Positions 36,922 to 47,294 of a DNA stretch of 64,000 nt are shown here, piece after piece (positions within the stretch are counted from its first letter, which is position 1; each line of letters opens with the position of its first letter). The DNA lies in the NCBI GenBank assembly GCA_038147755.1, contig JAYQTS010000010.1, forward strand, positions 1-64,000, read 5' to 3'. The DNA comes from UBA5951 sp012269555 (GTDB taxonomy: Bacteria; Pseudomonadota; Alphaproteobacteria; Puniceispirillales; Puniceispirillaceae). The translations under genes were made by a program, and so were the position numbers. A model generated the notes under the pieces. That model was not told the DNA's origin. It saw only the letters and a list, made by a program, of their open reading frames with translations, and did not search any database.

Positions 36922-37898
36922 TTAAACGTCCGTTTTATTATAAATTGATATTAATTCTGCTAAAATTGATAAAGCTATTTCAGACGCTGCCCTTCCTCCG
37001 AGCTGTATACCCGCTGGTCCATGAAGTCTGGTTAGAGAATGCTCCGAAACACCAGCTTTTTTTAATCGGTCTAATCTTGATTTATGTGTTTTAGTGCTCC
37101 CTAAACAACCTATATAATAGGCATTTGTTTTTAAAGAATACAGCAAAGCAGGGTCATCAATCTTTGGATCATGAGTAAGTGTTACGATCGCTGTTTGCTC
37201 GTCAACACGTAATTCTGGCAGAATATCCTGCGGCCAACCCAATCTTGTTGCAACATTGGGAAACCTCTTTTCACTCAAAAAAATAGACCTTGGGTCTATA
37301 ACTGTAACATCTAAATCCATCGTAACTGAGAGCTTACTTAACACTTGGCTAATATGCCCTGCTCCAATTATAATGAGCTGATTACAAGGCCTAATTCGCA
37401 ATGTAAATTTTTGCTCTTTTTGCTCAAAAGTGCTTTTATGAACAAAATTCATTGGTAGAGCAGGTCTTTTTGTATCAATATTTAATTTTTGTAAATCTGA
37501 CAGGGTAAATATTATGTCTAATGGCTGTCTTTTATTTTCAGCTTCTGACGCTTTTTCAAAACAGATAATGGTATTCCACTATCTTTAACAGGTAATATCA
37601 AAACAGATATACTTCCACCACAAGACAACCCAACTTCCCAAGCCGTTTCGTCAGCAATACCAAAATTTTCTAGACGAGCCTTGCCATCCTCCATAGCAAC
37701 CTGACTTAAACGAATAACCTCACCTTCAACACAACCGCCAGAGACCGAACCTTCAATATGCAAATCATCTCTCACAAGCATCAGAGCACCGGGTTGTCGA
37801 GGAGCAGAACCCCAAGTTGAGATTACAATCACTAAACATGCGGAATGATTGTTTTCTATCCAACTTGATAGCAGCGGTAAAAAAGAATTTTGTCTCAT
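36922..37898 (-). CDS. xdhC: XdhC-like molybdenum cofactor insertion protein (frameshifted here)
   Basis: XdhC/CoxI family proteins bind molybdenum cofactor and mature xanthine dehydrogenase-type enzymes. The N-terminal half has STWGSAPRQPGALMLV, GSVSGGCVEGEV and LSCGGSISVLI; the C-terminal half has the Rossmann motif LIIIGAGHISQVL and GRAASEIALSI. The first frame ends after KIKDSH; the second opens upstream as FEKASEAENKRQPLDIIFTL. One extra T in the run at 37558-37561 (A on the plus strand) joins them, giving about 325 aa. No molybdenum hydroxylase subunits are encoded in the window. Confidence 0.85.
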
Positions 37899-38087
37899 TG
37901 ATTTACATTTACATTCATAAAAATCATTGGTTAAGCAAGAATGGCTAATAATAAAAAAATTAAATAGTATTTAAGTAAAAATAATCTAGCAATCATTTTT
38001 AAATAAAGTGAAGCCTAATATTTTTGAGAAAGCAAGGAAACACTCATCGTAATTTTGATAAGCGAACAAACATTAAAATAACTATGG

Positions 38088-39251
38088 TTATCGTTGTAGT
38101 GGAGCCCCAAGAAAGAGAAATGTAAAAGAAATGCCCAGAATTTCAGATATTGCCCCTAATAGTAAAGCTCCAATTGCTCCACCACCCATTGCAATCATAG
38201 TCCATAAACTCATCACTCTACCTCTAAATTCATCGGTAAGCTGAAGTTGGGCTGCAGATTGCATAGTAGTTGCAAAAAACGTTGTTGCAAATCCGAGTAA
38301 TGCAACAAGGCAGGCAGTAATCAAAATATCACGCGATAATCCTATGAGAATAATAGTAATTGGCACAATTATTGAGGATAATACGCCAAAAGTGCCGACC
38401 ACACCCGCTTGCTGTGGTTTTCCAGCAGCCTTTGCAAAAGATGCTAATATTGCCCCAGCACCAGCACTCGCAGTCAAAAACCCTAATTCATTTGGACCAG
38501 TTTTAAATACCCCTTGAGCAATAATGGGAAGCGTTTCTAGCAAACCACGACCAATCATTGTTACACATATCGTTAAACTAAAAATATATAATATAAACGG
38601 ATCCTTTCTCGTGTAGGAAAACCCTTCAATTAGTGCCTTAAGAAAGTTTTGTTTGTTCTTTTCAATAAAATCTCTAGGTCTAATAGCAATCTTGCGAACC
38701 AAAAAAATCATCGGTAAAAAACCAATACTTGTTACCCACAATGTCTCTGTTGGTCCAACTAAAGCTAACAGAACACCGCCTATGGCTGGTCCAACAAGTC
38801 TGGATATATTAAAGTTAAGGACTGTTATTGTAATGATTGAGGAAAGCTGTTCTTTGGTTCCTAGTCGTGCAGCAAACGCCATTCTGAACGGATGATTGGC
38901 GGATGCGGTAATACCAATGGCTGTTGCAAATAGCCCGACCGTAAACTCATTTATACCAGTTAGATAAGCTGACAAAATAAAAGTAACGGAAATTACTAGC
39001 ATCGCAATATAATTACCAAAAACAGCCTTTCTGATCTCAATACGGTCCGCTAAAACACCAAAAAAAGGGCCAGTTATCATCGTTGGCGCAAAGCTTAAAA
39101 AAGCTGTAAAGCCTACAAATGCGGGTGAACTAGATACATCCCATGCAAGCCAAGCTACTACCAGTCTTTGCACCCACATGCCATGCAGTGCTATGGAAAC
39201 ACATGCTAAATAATGTCGGAATGGCTTTGATTGAAATGCCGATAAATTCAT
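38088..39251 (-). CDS. Major facilitator superfamily transporter (EntS-like)
   Basis: A 387-aa membrane protein with about eleven or twelve hydrophobic segments. The first-loop motif GVLADRIEIRKAV is the MFS motif A (GxLaDRxGRR), and FLSFAPTMITGPFFG precedes it. FRGRVMSLWTM near the C-terminus is common to the EntS/MFS_3 exporter group. The C-terminus (LGAPLQR) is short, so the last helix may be incomplete. Substrate is unknown; siderophore or drug export is usual for relatives. Confidence 0.8.
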   Translation of the reverse strand: MNLSAFQSKPFRHYLACVSIALHGMWVQRLVVAWLAWDVSSSPAFVGFTAFLSFAPTMITGPFFGVLADRIEIRKAVFGNYIAMLVISVTFILSAYLTGINEFTVGLFATAIGITASANHPFRMAFAARLGTKEQLSSIITITVLNFNISRLVGPAIGGVLLALVGPTETLWVTSIGFLPMIFLVRKIAIRPRDFIEKNKQNFLKALIEGFSYTRKDPFILYIFSLTICVTMIGRGLLETLPIIAQGVFKTGPNELGFLTASAGAGAILASFAKAAGKPQQAGVVGTFGVLSSIIVPITIILIGLSRDILITACLVALLGFATTFFATTMQSAAQLQLTDEFRGRVMSLWTMIAMGGGAIGALLLGAISEILGISFTFLFLGAPLQR

Positions 39252-39439
39252 TCAAGTCCTCATTTAAAAACAGTTTTAAGTTGCCAAGTACTATCCTGTA
39301 GGAGTCAAATTAAACTAAAGTTTAAAAAGTGATTAAAAACGACTAAACAAGAAAAACGGGTATCAATCTTGCTATTAAACCAGCCAAGGATTATCCCTTA
39401 TAAAAGATTCGCTTTTGAATTTTAAATTTGGAGTAATTT

Positions 39440-40591
39440 TTGCCTAAAAAACCTTATATAGATATTTTACTTCCTTACAAAGAGCTTTTTACTCCCTATA
39501 ATGCCGGGGCAGTTTCAACGGTAGTGAGTGATTTTGCTTACCATACAACCCTGGAATATGAAATATATATTTATGGAAGAAATATACCCTCTAATACGTT
39601 TTCAAATCTATAATATATTCATATAAAACATAATTTAACTTTAATTTTGGGTCATAATATTGGACTAGCCCATAGCTACATTGCGCATCTAAAAAGAAGA
39701 AAAAATTTACAATAAAAAATTGAAGTTCATTTTAGATGCAAAGTGCCTAGAACTATTGCCAATAAATGCAAGAAACTAAAGGTTGCTTTATTTTTGCATA
39801 ATGACCCTCGTGAAATGATAGGTGGCAGAACCTTGGCAGAACGACTTTGGCTTGCAAAAAACCTATCTGGTATTTTTGCAAATTCTGCATATATAAAAGA
39901 CTGCTTTCTTGATGGATTCAGCGCTCAGCAAATATCACAAACACCGGTATTTTTAACACCGATTGGAGCACAAAGAAATTTAACTAAAAAACCACTTAAA
40001 AAGAAAACCATCATAATTGCGTCACGAATAGTACCTGAAAAAGGTATTTTGGAAGCCGCTATTGCACTAAAAAAAATATTACCCGATTTTCCTGATTGGA
40101 AAGCAAAAATTATAGGTGCGAGACAATTTAAAAATGGCAAACTTTCTGATTATGAAAAAGCCGTAAGATCAGCTGTTGCGCCGCTAAAAAAACAAGTTGA
40201 AATAACTGGGTTTTTGCCACTGACCCAGGTAAATAAAGAACTAGCAAAAGCCTCAATAGCCCTTGTGCCCTCAGTCTGGCAAGAGCCAGCCTCAAGAGCT
40301 GTGCTTGAAGCACTTTCTAACGGATGTGCTCTTATAACTACTAGGATGGGTGGCATTCCAGAACGTGCAGAAGGCAGAGCACTGCTAGTAGATAAACCAG
40401 ATAGTGTAAATTTTGCTCACGCCATCAAAAGTTTACTCGTAAAACCAAATAAACTTAAAAAATTACACGACATTGCATGGAATGATTATCCGTTCAATTG
40501 TGCGACCATGACACAAAAAATTGATGCTGCAAGAAAAAAATTATTTCCTAAAAATCATCTATCGACCTTATTACTTTCTAGCTATTTTTGA
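39440..40591 (+). pseudogene. Decayed GT4-family glycosyltransferase (two in-frame TAA stops)
   Basis: One reading frame runs from a TTG at 39440 (GGAG about 6 bases upstream) through PKKPYIDILLPYKELF, then TAA at 39611-39613, then KHNLTLILGHNIGLAHSY, then TAA at 39713-39715, and on through KIEVHFRCKV, LFLHNDPREM, the donor-site SRIVPEKGILEA and LVPSVWQEPASRAVLEALSNG. The frame is the same throughout, so it is broken by nonsense codons and not frameshifts, unlike the other damaged genes here. A GTG at 39743 could start a 282-aa truncated product lacking the acceptor domain. It overlaps the 3' end of the permease gene by 21 bases. Confidence 0.7.
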
Positions 40592-42253
40592 CAATGCTTT
40601 ATTTGCTATTATTACAGGTATTAAACCAGATAGAACGATGCATAGTGCTGGATAGGCAGCCTGTTCTAGCATCTCGTCCTTTGCAAGCTGATATGTGATG
40701 GTTGAAAAAGTATCAAAATTTAACGGACGTAATAATAATGTTAGCGGCAATTCTTTCATGATGTCTACAAATAGTAAAAGCCCCCCAGCTAGGATAGAAG
40801 GCCAAAGATTTGGTATCATAATAGACCAAACTGATCCAAAAAAACGCCTTCCTAATAGCTGACTTGCAGACATCAACTCTCTAGGAATTTGCTCAAGCCC
40901 AGCTGTAACTGACCCAAAGCCAACAGCATTAAATCTTGTAAGATAAGCTATAATCAAAACAAATATAGTGCCACTTACTATCACCTCATTAGAGTATGGG
41001 ATAAAGCCTGAAATAAATAACTGGGCCGTTGATTCTATCTGAGCCAAAAAATGCAGTATACCAATCGCTAATATTGTTCCTGGAAAAGCATAACCTGTTG
41101 CAGAAAGACCGACAAAAAATTGTGCAGATTTATGTAATCTAAAAAAACTAACAATTGATAGAAATGAAGATATAATAATTATAATTATGGCGCTAACGAG
41201 TGAAATTAAAATCGTATTATAAAAAGTCTCATATAAGTAATGAATAGAATTTATCTCATTTGATTTTATAACAAAAGATATCAAAATCATGACTGGCAAA
41301 ATAAATCCTATTAGTACTGGTAAACCACAAATTAAAAAGCAGATTAATTGTAGCTTAGGCTCTAGTTTTATTCTTGGCATACCTTTAATTCCTGAAGATT
41401 TATGTGAGAAAAGACGTTTTGAGCGCGCATGACGCTCAACAGCCAACAATACCAAAATAAGAGAAAATGCAAAAATAGAAATCTGGGCTGCAGCAACTAT
41501 ATTATTCATGCCAAGCCATACGTTGAAAATACCAAGCGTAAGTGTCTCAATTCCAAAATAATCAACTGTGCCAAAATCGGATATAACTTCCATTATCACA
41601 AGGGACAAACTTGCAATTATTGCAGGCCTAGCTAATGGAATAGCAACGCCAGAAAATAAAGATTTTCCAGAAAGCTCGGCGGCTTCAAATAATGTTCTAG
41701 AAATTCTCTGAAATGTTGTTCTAACAAAAATATAAATGTAGGGGTATAAGACGGATGCCATCATTAAAATTGCACCGAAGTGTGTTCTAACATCAGGAAA
41801 CCAATAATCATCTGGTTCATTCCAGCCAAAAAGAAAACGCAAGTATGTTTGAACTGGTCCTGCATATTCTAAAAAATCAGTATAAGTATATGCGATCAAA
41901 TAAGCGGGTATAGCTGCTGGTAGAACTAACATCCAGCTAAGGGTCTTTCTTCCCCAAAAATTATACCTCGAAATTATCCAACCAGAAGAAACTCCAAAAA
42001 TCGTTGCTAATATACCAACACCAAATATAAGAATGATAGTGTTAAAAAAATACCTCGGAAGCACAGTTTCAATAAGGTGTGATAACAAGTCCTTATTATC
42101 ACCTAATGATACAAAAATAATATTGAATATAGGCGCTAGAATAAACAAGACAACTATCAGAGTGGGCACCTGAAAAATTAGGGCTGCTAAAATTTTCTTT
42201 CTGTTTGATAAAATGTCAATGTTATACATCTGGTTGCCATATAGTTTAGTCAT
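40571..42253 (-). CDS. Fused two-domain iron(III)-type ABC permease (FbpB-like)
   Basis: A 560-aa inner-membrane protein made of two permease halves. Each half has the coupling loop: EAAELSGKSLFSGVAIPLARPAI in the first and ELMSASQLLGRRFFGSVWSIMIPNL in the second. This duplicated form is typical of ferric-iron (FbpB/SfuB) and some 2-aminoethylphosphonate transporters. No binding protein or ATPase gene is adjacent, so partners must be encoded elsewhere. Start is the ATG at 42253; an internal ATG lies eight codons later. Confidence 0.8.
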   Translation of the reverse strand: MTKLYGNQMYNIDILSNRKKILAALIFQVPTLIVVLFILAPIFNIIFVSLGDNKDLLSHLIETVLPRYFFNTIILIFGVGILATIFGVSSGWIISRYNFWGRKTLSWMLVLPAAIPAYLIAYTYTDFLEYAGPVQTYLRFLFGWNEPDDYWFPDVRTHFGAILMMASVLYPYIYIFVRTTFQRISRTLFEAAELSGKSLFSGVAIPLARPAIIASLSLVIMEVISDFGTVDYFGIETLTLGIFNVWLGMNNIVAAAQISIFAFSLILVLLAVERHARSKRLFSHKSSGIKGMPRIKLEPKLQLICFLICGLPVLIGFILPVMILISFVIKSNEINSIHYLYETFYNTILISLVSAIIIIIISSFLSIVSFFRLHKSAQFFVGLSATGYAFPGTILAIGILHFLAQIESTAQLFISGFIPYSNEVIVSGTIFVLIIAYLTRFNAVGFGSVTAGLEQIPRELMSASQLLGRRFFGSVWSIMIPNLWPSILAGGLLLFVDIMKELPLTLLLRPLNFDTFSTITYQLAKDEMLEQAAYPALCIVLSGLIPVIIANKALSKIARK

Positions 42254-42548
42254 ATCTATTTACTTTTAAAAATACTTACAAAAGTTGCAGAAATAAAAAA
42301 ACACCACCGCAAACCATTTTTTAAAATTATATCGACTTTATCCTCTTACTTCTGAATAATAATAGAAAATAAGACATATTTATATTTGTTTGCGAATATG
42401 TAATTCTCATGATTTAGAGCAAAACACTAAAATAAAAATTGTTTCTTGATTAAGTCAAAAACTAGAATATTGTGCGAACTAAATAAAAGTCCAACAAATT
42501 ATCATAATTTTTTAATAATTTCCTCTTCAATTTAAAACCAGGATATTC
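42254..42548. other. Divergent intergenic region upstream of ppk
   Basis: A 295-base strongly AT-rich gap between the iron permease and ppk, which are divergent. It should hold both promoters. I saw no convincing Pho box, Fur box or riboswitch in it. Confidence 0.6.
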
Positions 42549-44657
42549 ATGAGTAACATACCACCAACAAATCCACTTATTGAGCCTGGTAATGAAAAGA
42601 GTTCTTTCTTTAACCGTGAACTCAGCTGGCTGGCATTTAATGAGAGGGTTTTGGCCAATTCGTTTGATAGCAGTATACCGTTAGCAGAGCGATTGCGCTT
42701 CGTAACAATAGCTGCAAATAATCTTGATGAATTTTATATGGTGCGTCTTGCTGGACTGTATCAACTCCGGATACGAGGATTTACTACACTTCCTGAACAA
42801 AACACATCTATTGATTATCTAATTTCCGAAATCACAGAGCGGGCGAAACAACTGGAGGTTAGACAACTTAAACAACTTAATTCAGTTTTAGATAATTGTT
42901 CTAATGTAGGGATATTTTTAACTCAAGAAGAAGATTTATCTTCTCAAGATATTAAATGGCTTAAAAACTGGTATGAGATAAATATACTTCCACTATTGGC
43001 TCCTACAACTCTTGATCCGTCTCACCCATTTCCTTTTATTCAGAACAGGGGAAAAGGGGTATTTTTTGAATTATATTCTGCAACTAGTGATATTATTAAC
43101 TCAGTTATTTTAATTCCAGAGAACGTTCAACGTTTTATTAAACTACCAGATAACGGTATTCGAATTCTTTGTATCGAGACAGTTATTAAAATATTCATTA
43201 ATATCATTTATCCAAACCATAAGATTAAAAGTTGTGGAATGTTTAGACTGCTCCGAGACTCAGAAATTGAAATAGATGACGAAGCAGACGACCTGATTCT
43301 CCAATTTGAAACCGCTTTGCGGGCGAGAAGACGCGGGAATGCGGTTAATTTAACAATTTCGGATAGTTTATCAAAGGAAGTTATAGCATTTTTTAGCAAC
43401 CAATTACACTTAAAAAGCGCTCAGATAACTATTTCATCTGGCTATATAGGTATTGCCGATTTTTCTGGTTTTCTAGATTTTCTCAAACAATCTATGTTTT
43501 TTACTCCCTATCGGGCGCGTTTTCCCCAACGGATTGTGGATTTTAAAGGAGACTGCTTTGCTGCTATAAGAAACAAAGATATCATCATTCACCACCCATA
43601 TGAAAGTTTTGATGTTGTTTTACGATTTTTGGAGCAGGCAGCAGCTGACCCACAAGTACTTACAATTCGCCAAACTTTATACAGAACATCTATTGACTCA
43701 CCTATTGTAAAAGCACTTGTTACTGCCGCTGAAAACGGAAAAACTGTATCAGCACTAATTGAAATTAAAGCAAGATTTGATGAGGAAAATAATATTCAAC
43801 TTGCTAGAGTTTTAGAGAGAGCTGGAGTACAGATTGCCTATGGTTTAGTAAATATGAAAATCCATGCAAAATTGTCACTCATAACACGGCGAGAAGCTGG
43901 ACAATTAATGTCTTATGCACATTATGGAACTGGTAATTATCATCCTGTTACCGCAAAAAGCTATACTGATTTATCTTATTTCACTACAAATCCAGAAATT
44001 TGCCGGGATGCGTGGCGTATTTTTAATTATCTTACAAGCCACATAAAACCAGAAAGTTTTGAAAAAGTTATTCTATCGCCCTTCTCCTCTGCTAAGTGGT
44101 TTCTTGAACATATTGAGTCCGAAATTAAAGCTGCGAAAGATGGTCGTCCATCTGGAATATGGATGAAAACAAATGCGATTGTGGATAAAGACATTATTGA
44201 TAAATTATATGAAGCCTCTCAAGCCGGTGTAAGAATTCAGCTTATTGTGCGCGGCATTTGTTGCCTTAGGCCAAAGGTAAAGGGGCTATCTGATAATATT
44301 ACTGTCAAATCAATAATTGGAAGGTTTCTAGAACATTCTAGGGTCTATGTTTTTGCAAATGGGGGTAAATTTTTATCTGATAAAAATATTGTTATTATGG
44401 CATCTGGTGATTTAATGCCACGTAATCTATACCAACGTGTAGAGACTTTTATACCACTTGAGAATGAGACTGTTCGTGCGCAGGTTTTAGAACAGGTAAT
44501 GTTGGCATTGCTAAAAGATACTAGTAATTGTTGGGAACTTCAGTCCGACGGGACATATAAAAAACAAAAGTATTCTGAGACTAACTTTTCTTCACATACT
44601 TATTTCATGAATAACCCAAGTTTGTCTGGACTAGGCAGTCTAGCAGTTCCAGATTAA
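42549..44657 (+). CDS. ppk: Polyphosphate kinase 1
   Basis: A 702-aa PPK1 that reversibly polymerises ATP gamma-phosphate into polyphosphate. FNRELSWLAFNERVL opens the N-terminal domain; IIHHPYESFDVVLRFLEQAA follows in the catalytic part; MKIHAKLSLI carries the autophosphorylated histidine at H439, and HYGTGNYHPVTAKSYTDLS and LEHSRVYVFANGG follow. Length is standard. ppx starts 17 bases downstream, giving the classical synthesis/degradation pair. Confidence 0.96.
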   Translation: MSNIPPTNPLIEPGNEKSSFFNRELSWLAFNERVLANSFDSSIPLAERLRFVTIAANNLDEFYMVRLAGLYQLRIRGFTTLPEQNTSIDYLISEITERAKQLEVRQLKQLNSVLDNCSNVGIFLTQEEDLSSQDIKWLKNWYEINILPLLAPTTLDPSHPFPFIQNRGKGVFFELYSATSDIINSVILIPENVQRFIKLPDNGIRILCIETVIKIFINIIYPNHKIKSCGMFRLLRDSEIEIDDEADDLILQFETALRARRRGNAVNLTISDSLSKEVIAFFSNQLHLKSAQITISSGYIGIADFSGFLDFLKQSMFFTPYRARFPQRIVDFKGDCFAAIRNKDIIIHHPYESFDVVLRFLEQAAADPQVLTIRQTLYRTSIDSPIVKALVTAAENGKTVSALIEIKARFDEENNIQLARVLERAGVQIAYGLVNMKIHAKLSLITRREAGQLMSYAHYGTGNYHPVTAKSYTDLSYFTTNPEICRDAWRIFNYLTSHIKPESFEKVILSPFSSAKWFLEHIESEIKAAKDGRPSGIWMKTNAIVDKDIIDKLYEASQAGVRIQLIVRGICCLRPKVKGLSDNITVKSIIGRFLEHSRVYVFANGGKFLSDKNIVIMASGDLMPRNLYQRVETFIPLENETVRAQVLEQVMLALLKDTSNCWELQSDGTYKKQKYSETNFSSHTYFMNNPSLSGLGSLAVPD

Positions 44658-44674
44658 AGAACTGGAATTTTTAA

Positions 44675-46170
44675 ATGGTTAAACTAACTCAAAAATTTAA
44701 TACCCCATCAAATCATATTGCTGTAATTGATATAGGTTCAAACTCTATCCGGTTAGTGATTTTTAAAACCATGGGACGCTTTCCATTCCCCTTATTCAAC
44801 GAACGTGTAACTTGCCGCTTAGGAGAGGGCTTAGAACCAGATAATAATCTCCAACCAGAAAAAATTAAAATTGCATTAGAAACATTAGGGAGATTTTCTT
44901 CTATTCTAAGGTCTATTCCCAATTTGTCAGTTAGAATTGTTGCAACTGCTGCAACAAGGCGAGCCAAAAATGCAAATGATTTTCTCGTTCCTGCACAGGA
45001 AATACTTAATCATGAAATTAAAGTGTTGAAAAAAGAACAAGAGGCACGCCTAGTGTCAATTGGACTTTTATCCAACTTTAACATAAGTGATGGACTTATT
45101 GTTGATCTGGGTGGAGGTAGCCTTGAATTAGTGCATGTAAAAAACGGAAAGCCTATTTATTTCAAGAGCCTAAACGTTGGACATTTAAGTATAAAACCTC
45201 AACATGAAATATTTGATATGATAAAAAAGTTGAATGGCTCTCTAACATGAAGGGATTAAATTTATATGGAGTAGGTGGTAGTTTTAGAGCTCTGGGCGCG
45301 GCATATATTCATAAAACTAAATATCCTCTTGGCATGTTGCATGCACTCACAATGTCAAAAATCGCAGCAAATTCATTATTAAATCAAATATTAGATGAAA
45401 AACCTGACCTAGAGGGAATTCCTGAGGGACGTCGTTTTTCAATGCCCAAAGCATCAGAAATTATAACCTGTTTATTATCTATTTCTAATGTGGACAAATT
45501 AGTTATAAGTGGAACAAGTATTCGTGATGGATTAATTGCAAAAGAAATTTCAAACCATCCAAAATTAGCTCATTATAAAGAAAAAGACCCCTTACATATT
45601 GCATGCGCAGAAATTGCAGCACATAGGTTACGTTTTTCTTCTATAAACGAAAATTTATTTAATTTTATTAAACCTTGCATAAAAATAGGTTTGAAAAATA
45701 TGAATAATCTCAATACTGGACGTTTAGTAAAAGCATCATGTTTGTTGTCTGAAATTTGTTGGGATGAAGAACCATCTATGCGTGCTAATATTGCGTTTGA
45801 AAAAATAAGTGCACTTCCAATTTACAGTCTAACACACCCTGAGCGTTTATGGATTTCTCTTACCCTATTTCATCGATATAATGGTATAAAGTTCATTCAA
45901 AAACAACCAATATTATCTGAATTTATTTTAACCAATGAGCAACAGAAATATGCACTTTTTATTGGCCTTGGAATAAGACTCGGATTAAATTTTAGCGCTG
46001 GAATAAACACGAACCTAGATTTAATTAAATTGCATATTAGAAAAAAAACTCTTGTATGTGAGATAGCAAAATCTGCATCAAATCTTTTTACAACCCAAAA
46101 TAAAAAACGTTTAACAAGCTTTGCTAATACCCTGTCTCTTGGTACCAAAATCACTTATGCAGAAAAATAA
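44675..46170 (+). CDS. ppx: Exopolyphosphatase / GppA-family phosphatase (frameshifted here)
   Basis: Degrades polyphosphate, and possibly pppGpp. The sugar-kinase/actin fold motifs are IDIGSNSIRLVIF near residue 20 and VDLGGGSLELVHV near 140. The first frame ends at TGA 45248-45250. The second frame reads KVEWLSNMKGLNLYGVGGSFRALG, the family's WL...YGVGG segment, and continues to the HD-like C-terminal domain. Adding one A in the run 45223-45228 merges them as DMIKKVEWLS, giving about 498 aa, normal for alphaproteobacteria. An ATG overlaps the stop (ATGA), so a two-part product is formally possible but would split the ATPase-fold domain. Confidence 0.85.
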
Positions 46171-46189
46171 AAATTAACTAAAAAACTTA

Positions 46190-47185
46190 CTATTTGATTT
46201 GTACTTGCTGTTCAAGAAACAATCGTGTTGCTTCTAACCATGAATATTTCAAAGCTTGTTCTCTAGCAACATTACGAGGTATTTTTAAAGCTCCCTTTAC
46301 AGCCTCGTTAAGATCCTCAGAAAGATAACCAGCTTTAGAATCACCAATTACGTCAATTGGACCAGGGGCTGGAAAGGCAGCAACTGGAACCCCACATGCC
46401 AATGCCTCCAATAATACTAGGCCGAAGGTATCCGTGCGGCTTGGAAAAACAAAAACATCTGCTTTATTATATATTTCGGGCAAATCGTTTTTACTTTTTT
46501 TTCCTAAAAAGGTTACATCAGGATATGTCGACTCTAACTTTGACAATAAAGGGCCATCTCCAACGACAATTTTTCTTCCTTTTAATTTTAAAGACAAAAA
46601 TGCCTCTATATTTTTCTCTACAGCAATCCTTCCGACATATAAATATACTAAATCTTTATTAGGTTTACGATTAGCGAAAGGTTTAAAAATATCTGTTTCA
46701 ACGCCCCTAGGCCAATAAACTGGCGATCCTATTTGGTGGTAGTTCAACTCCTCAATAATTGAATTAGTGGGGGCCAGCGTAGCATTTGAATATTTGTGAA
46801 ACCATCGTAAAAAACGATAGCTGAATGAAATAGGAAGCCCTATTCTAGCTTTTATGTAATCAGGAAATTTAGTGTGAAATGCTGTTGTAAATTTAAACTT
46901 ATTTTTTATTGCATATTGTCTGGTTGCGATGCCAAGTGGCCCTTCTGTCGCAATATGTATTACATCAACTTTGTGATTTTGAAAGAATTTTTGAACACCT
47001 CTTTTAGGAAAAACAGATAAGCGAATTTCTGGATAAGAAGGACAAGGAATTGTTCTGAACTTATCAGGTGTTAACATTATCACTTCATGACCAAGCTCCT
47101 TAAGGCAAGAATTTGTGCATAAAATAGAATTAACTACACCATTGGTTTGTGGATACCAAGCATCTGAAACAATGAGAATTTTCAT
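46190..47185 (-). CDS. GT4-family glycosyltransferase (MgtA/SQD2-like)
   Basis: A 331-aa GT-B fold enzyme. MKILIVSDAWYPQTNGVV is the signature start of the family that includes bacterial GDP-mannose-dependent mannosyltransferases and the lipid glycosyltransferase Agt. HTKFPDYI, LYVGRIAVEKNIEAFL and FPSRTDTFGLVLLEALACGVPVAAF form acceptor and nucleotide-sugar sites. In marine alphaproteobacteria close relatives make glycolipids that replace phospholipids under phosphate shortage, but no PlcP-type phospholipase is adjacent, so the role stays open. It converges on ppx. Confidence 0.8.
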   Translation of the reverse strand: MKILIVSDAWYPQTNGVVNSILCTNSCLKELGHEVIMLTPDKFRTIPCPSYPEIRLSVFPKRGVQKFFQNHKVDVIHIATEGPLGIATRQYAIKNKFKFTTAFHTKFPDYIKARIGLPISFSYRFLRWFHKYSNATLAPTNSIIEELNYHQIGSPVYWPRGVETDIFKPFANRKPNKDLVYLYVGRIAVEKNIEAFLSLKLKGRKIVVGDGPLLSKLESTYPDVTFLGKKSKNDLPEIYNKADVFVFPSRTDTFGLVLLEALACGVPVAAFPAPGPIDVIGDSKAGYLSEDLNEAVKGALKIPRNVAREQALKYSWLEATRLFLEQQVQIK

Positions 47186-47294
47186 ATACTCTTTCCATTA
47201 TGTATTTTGCTTAGATAAAGTTTTATTTCTTGAAACAATTATTCAGGATACCCAACGCATGTTTTGGTGACCATACTGCCTAACCTAAATTGTA

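Noticed and set aside
39611..39715. TAA read as an amino acid (stop-codon recoding)
   Set aside because: All other genes here end normally at TAA, TAG or TGA, so the two TAA codons in the glycosyltransferase are better explained as damage.
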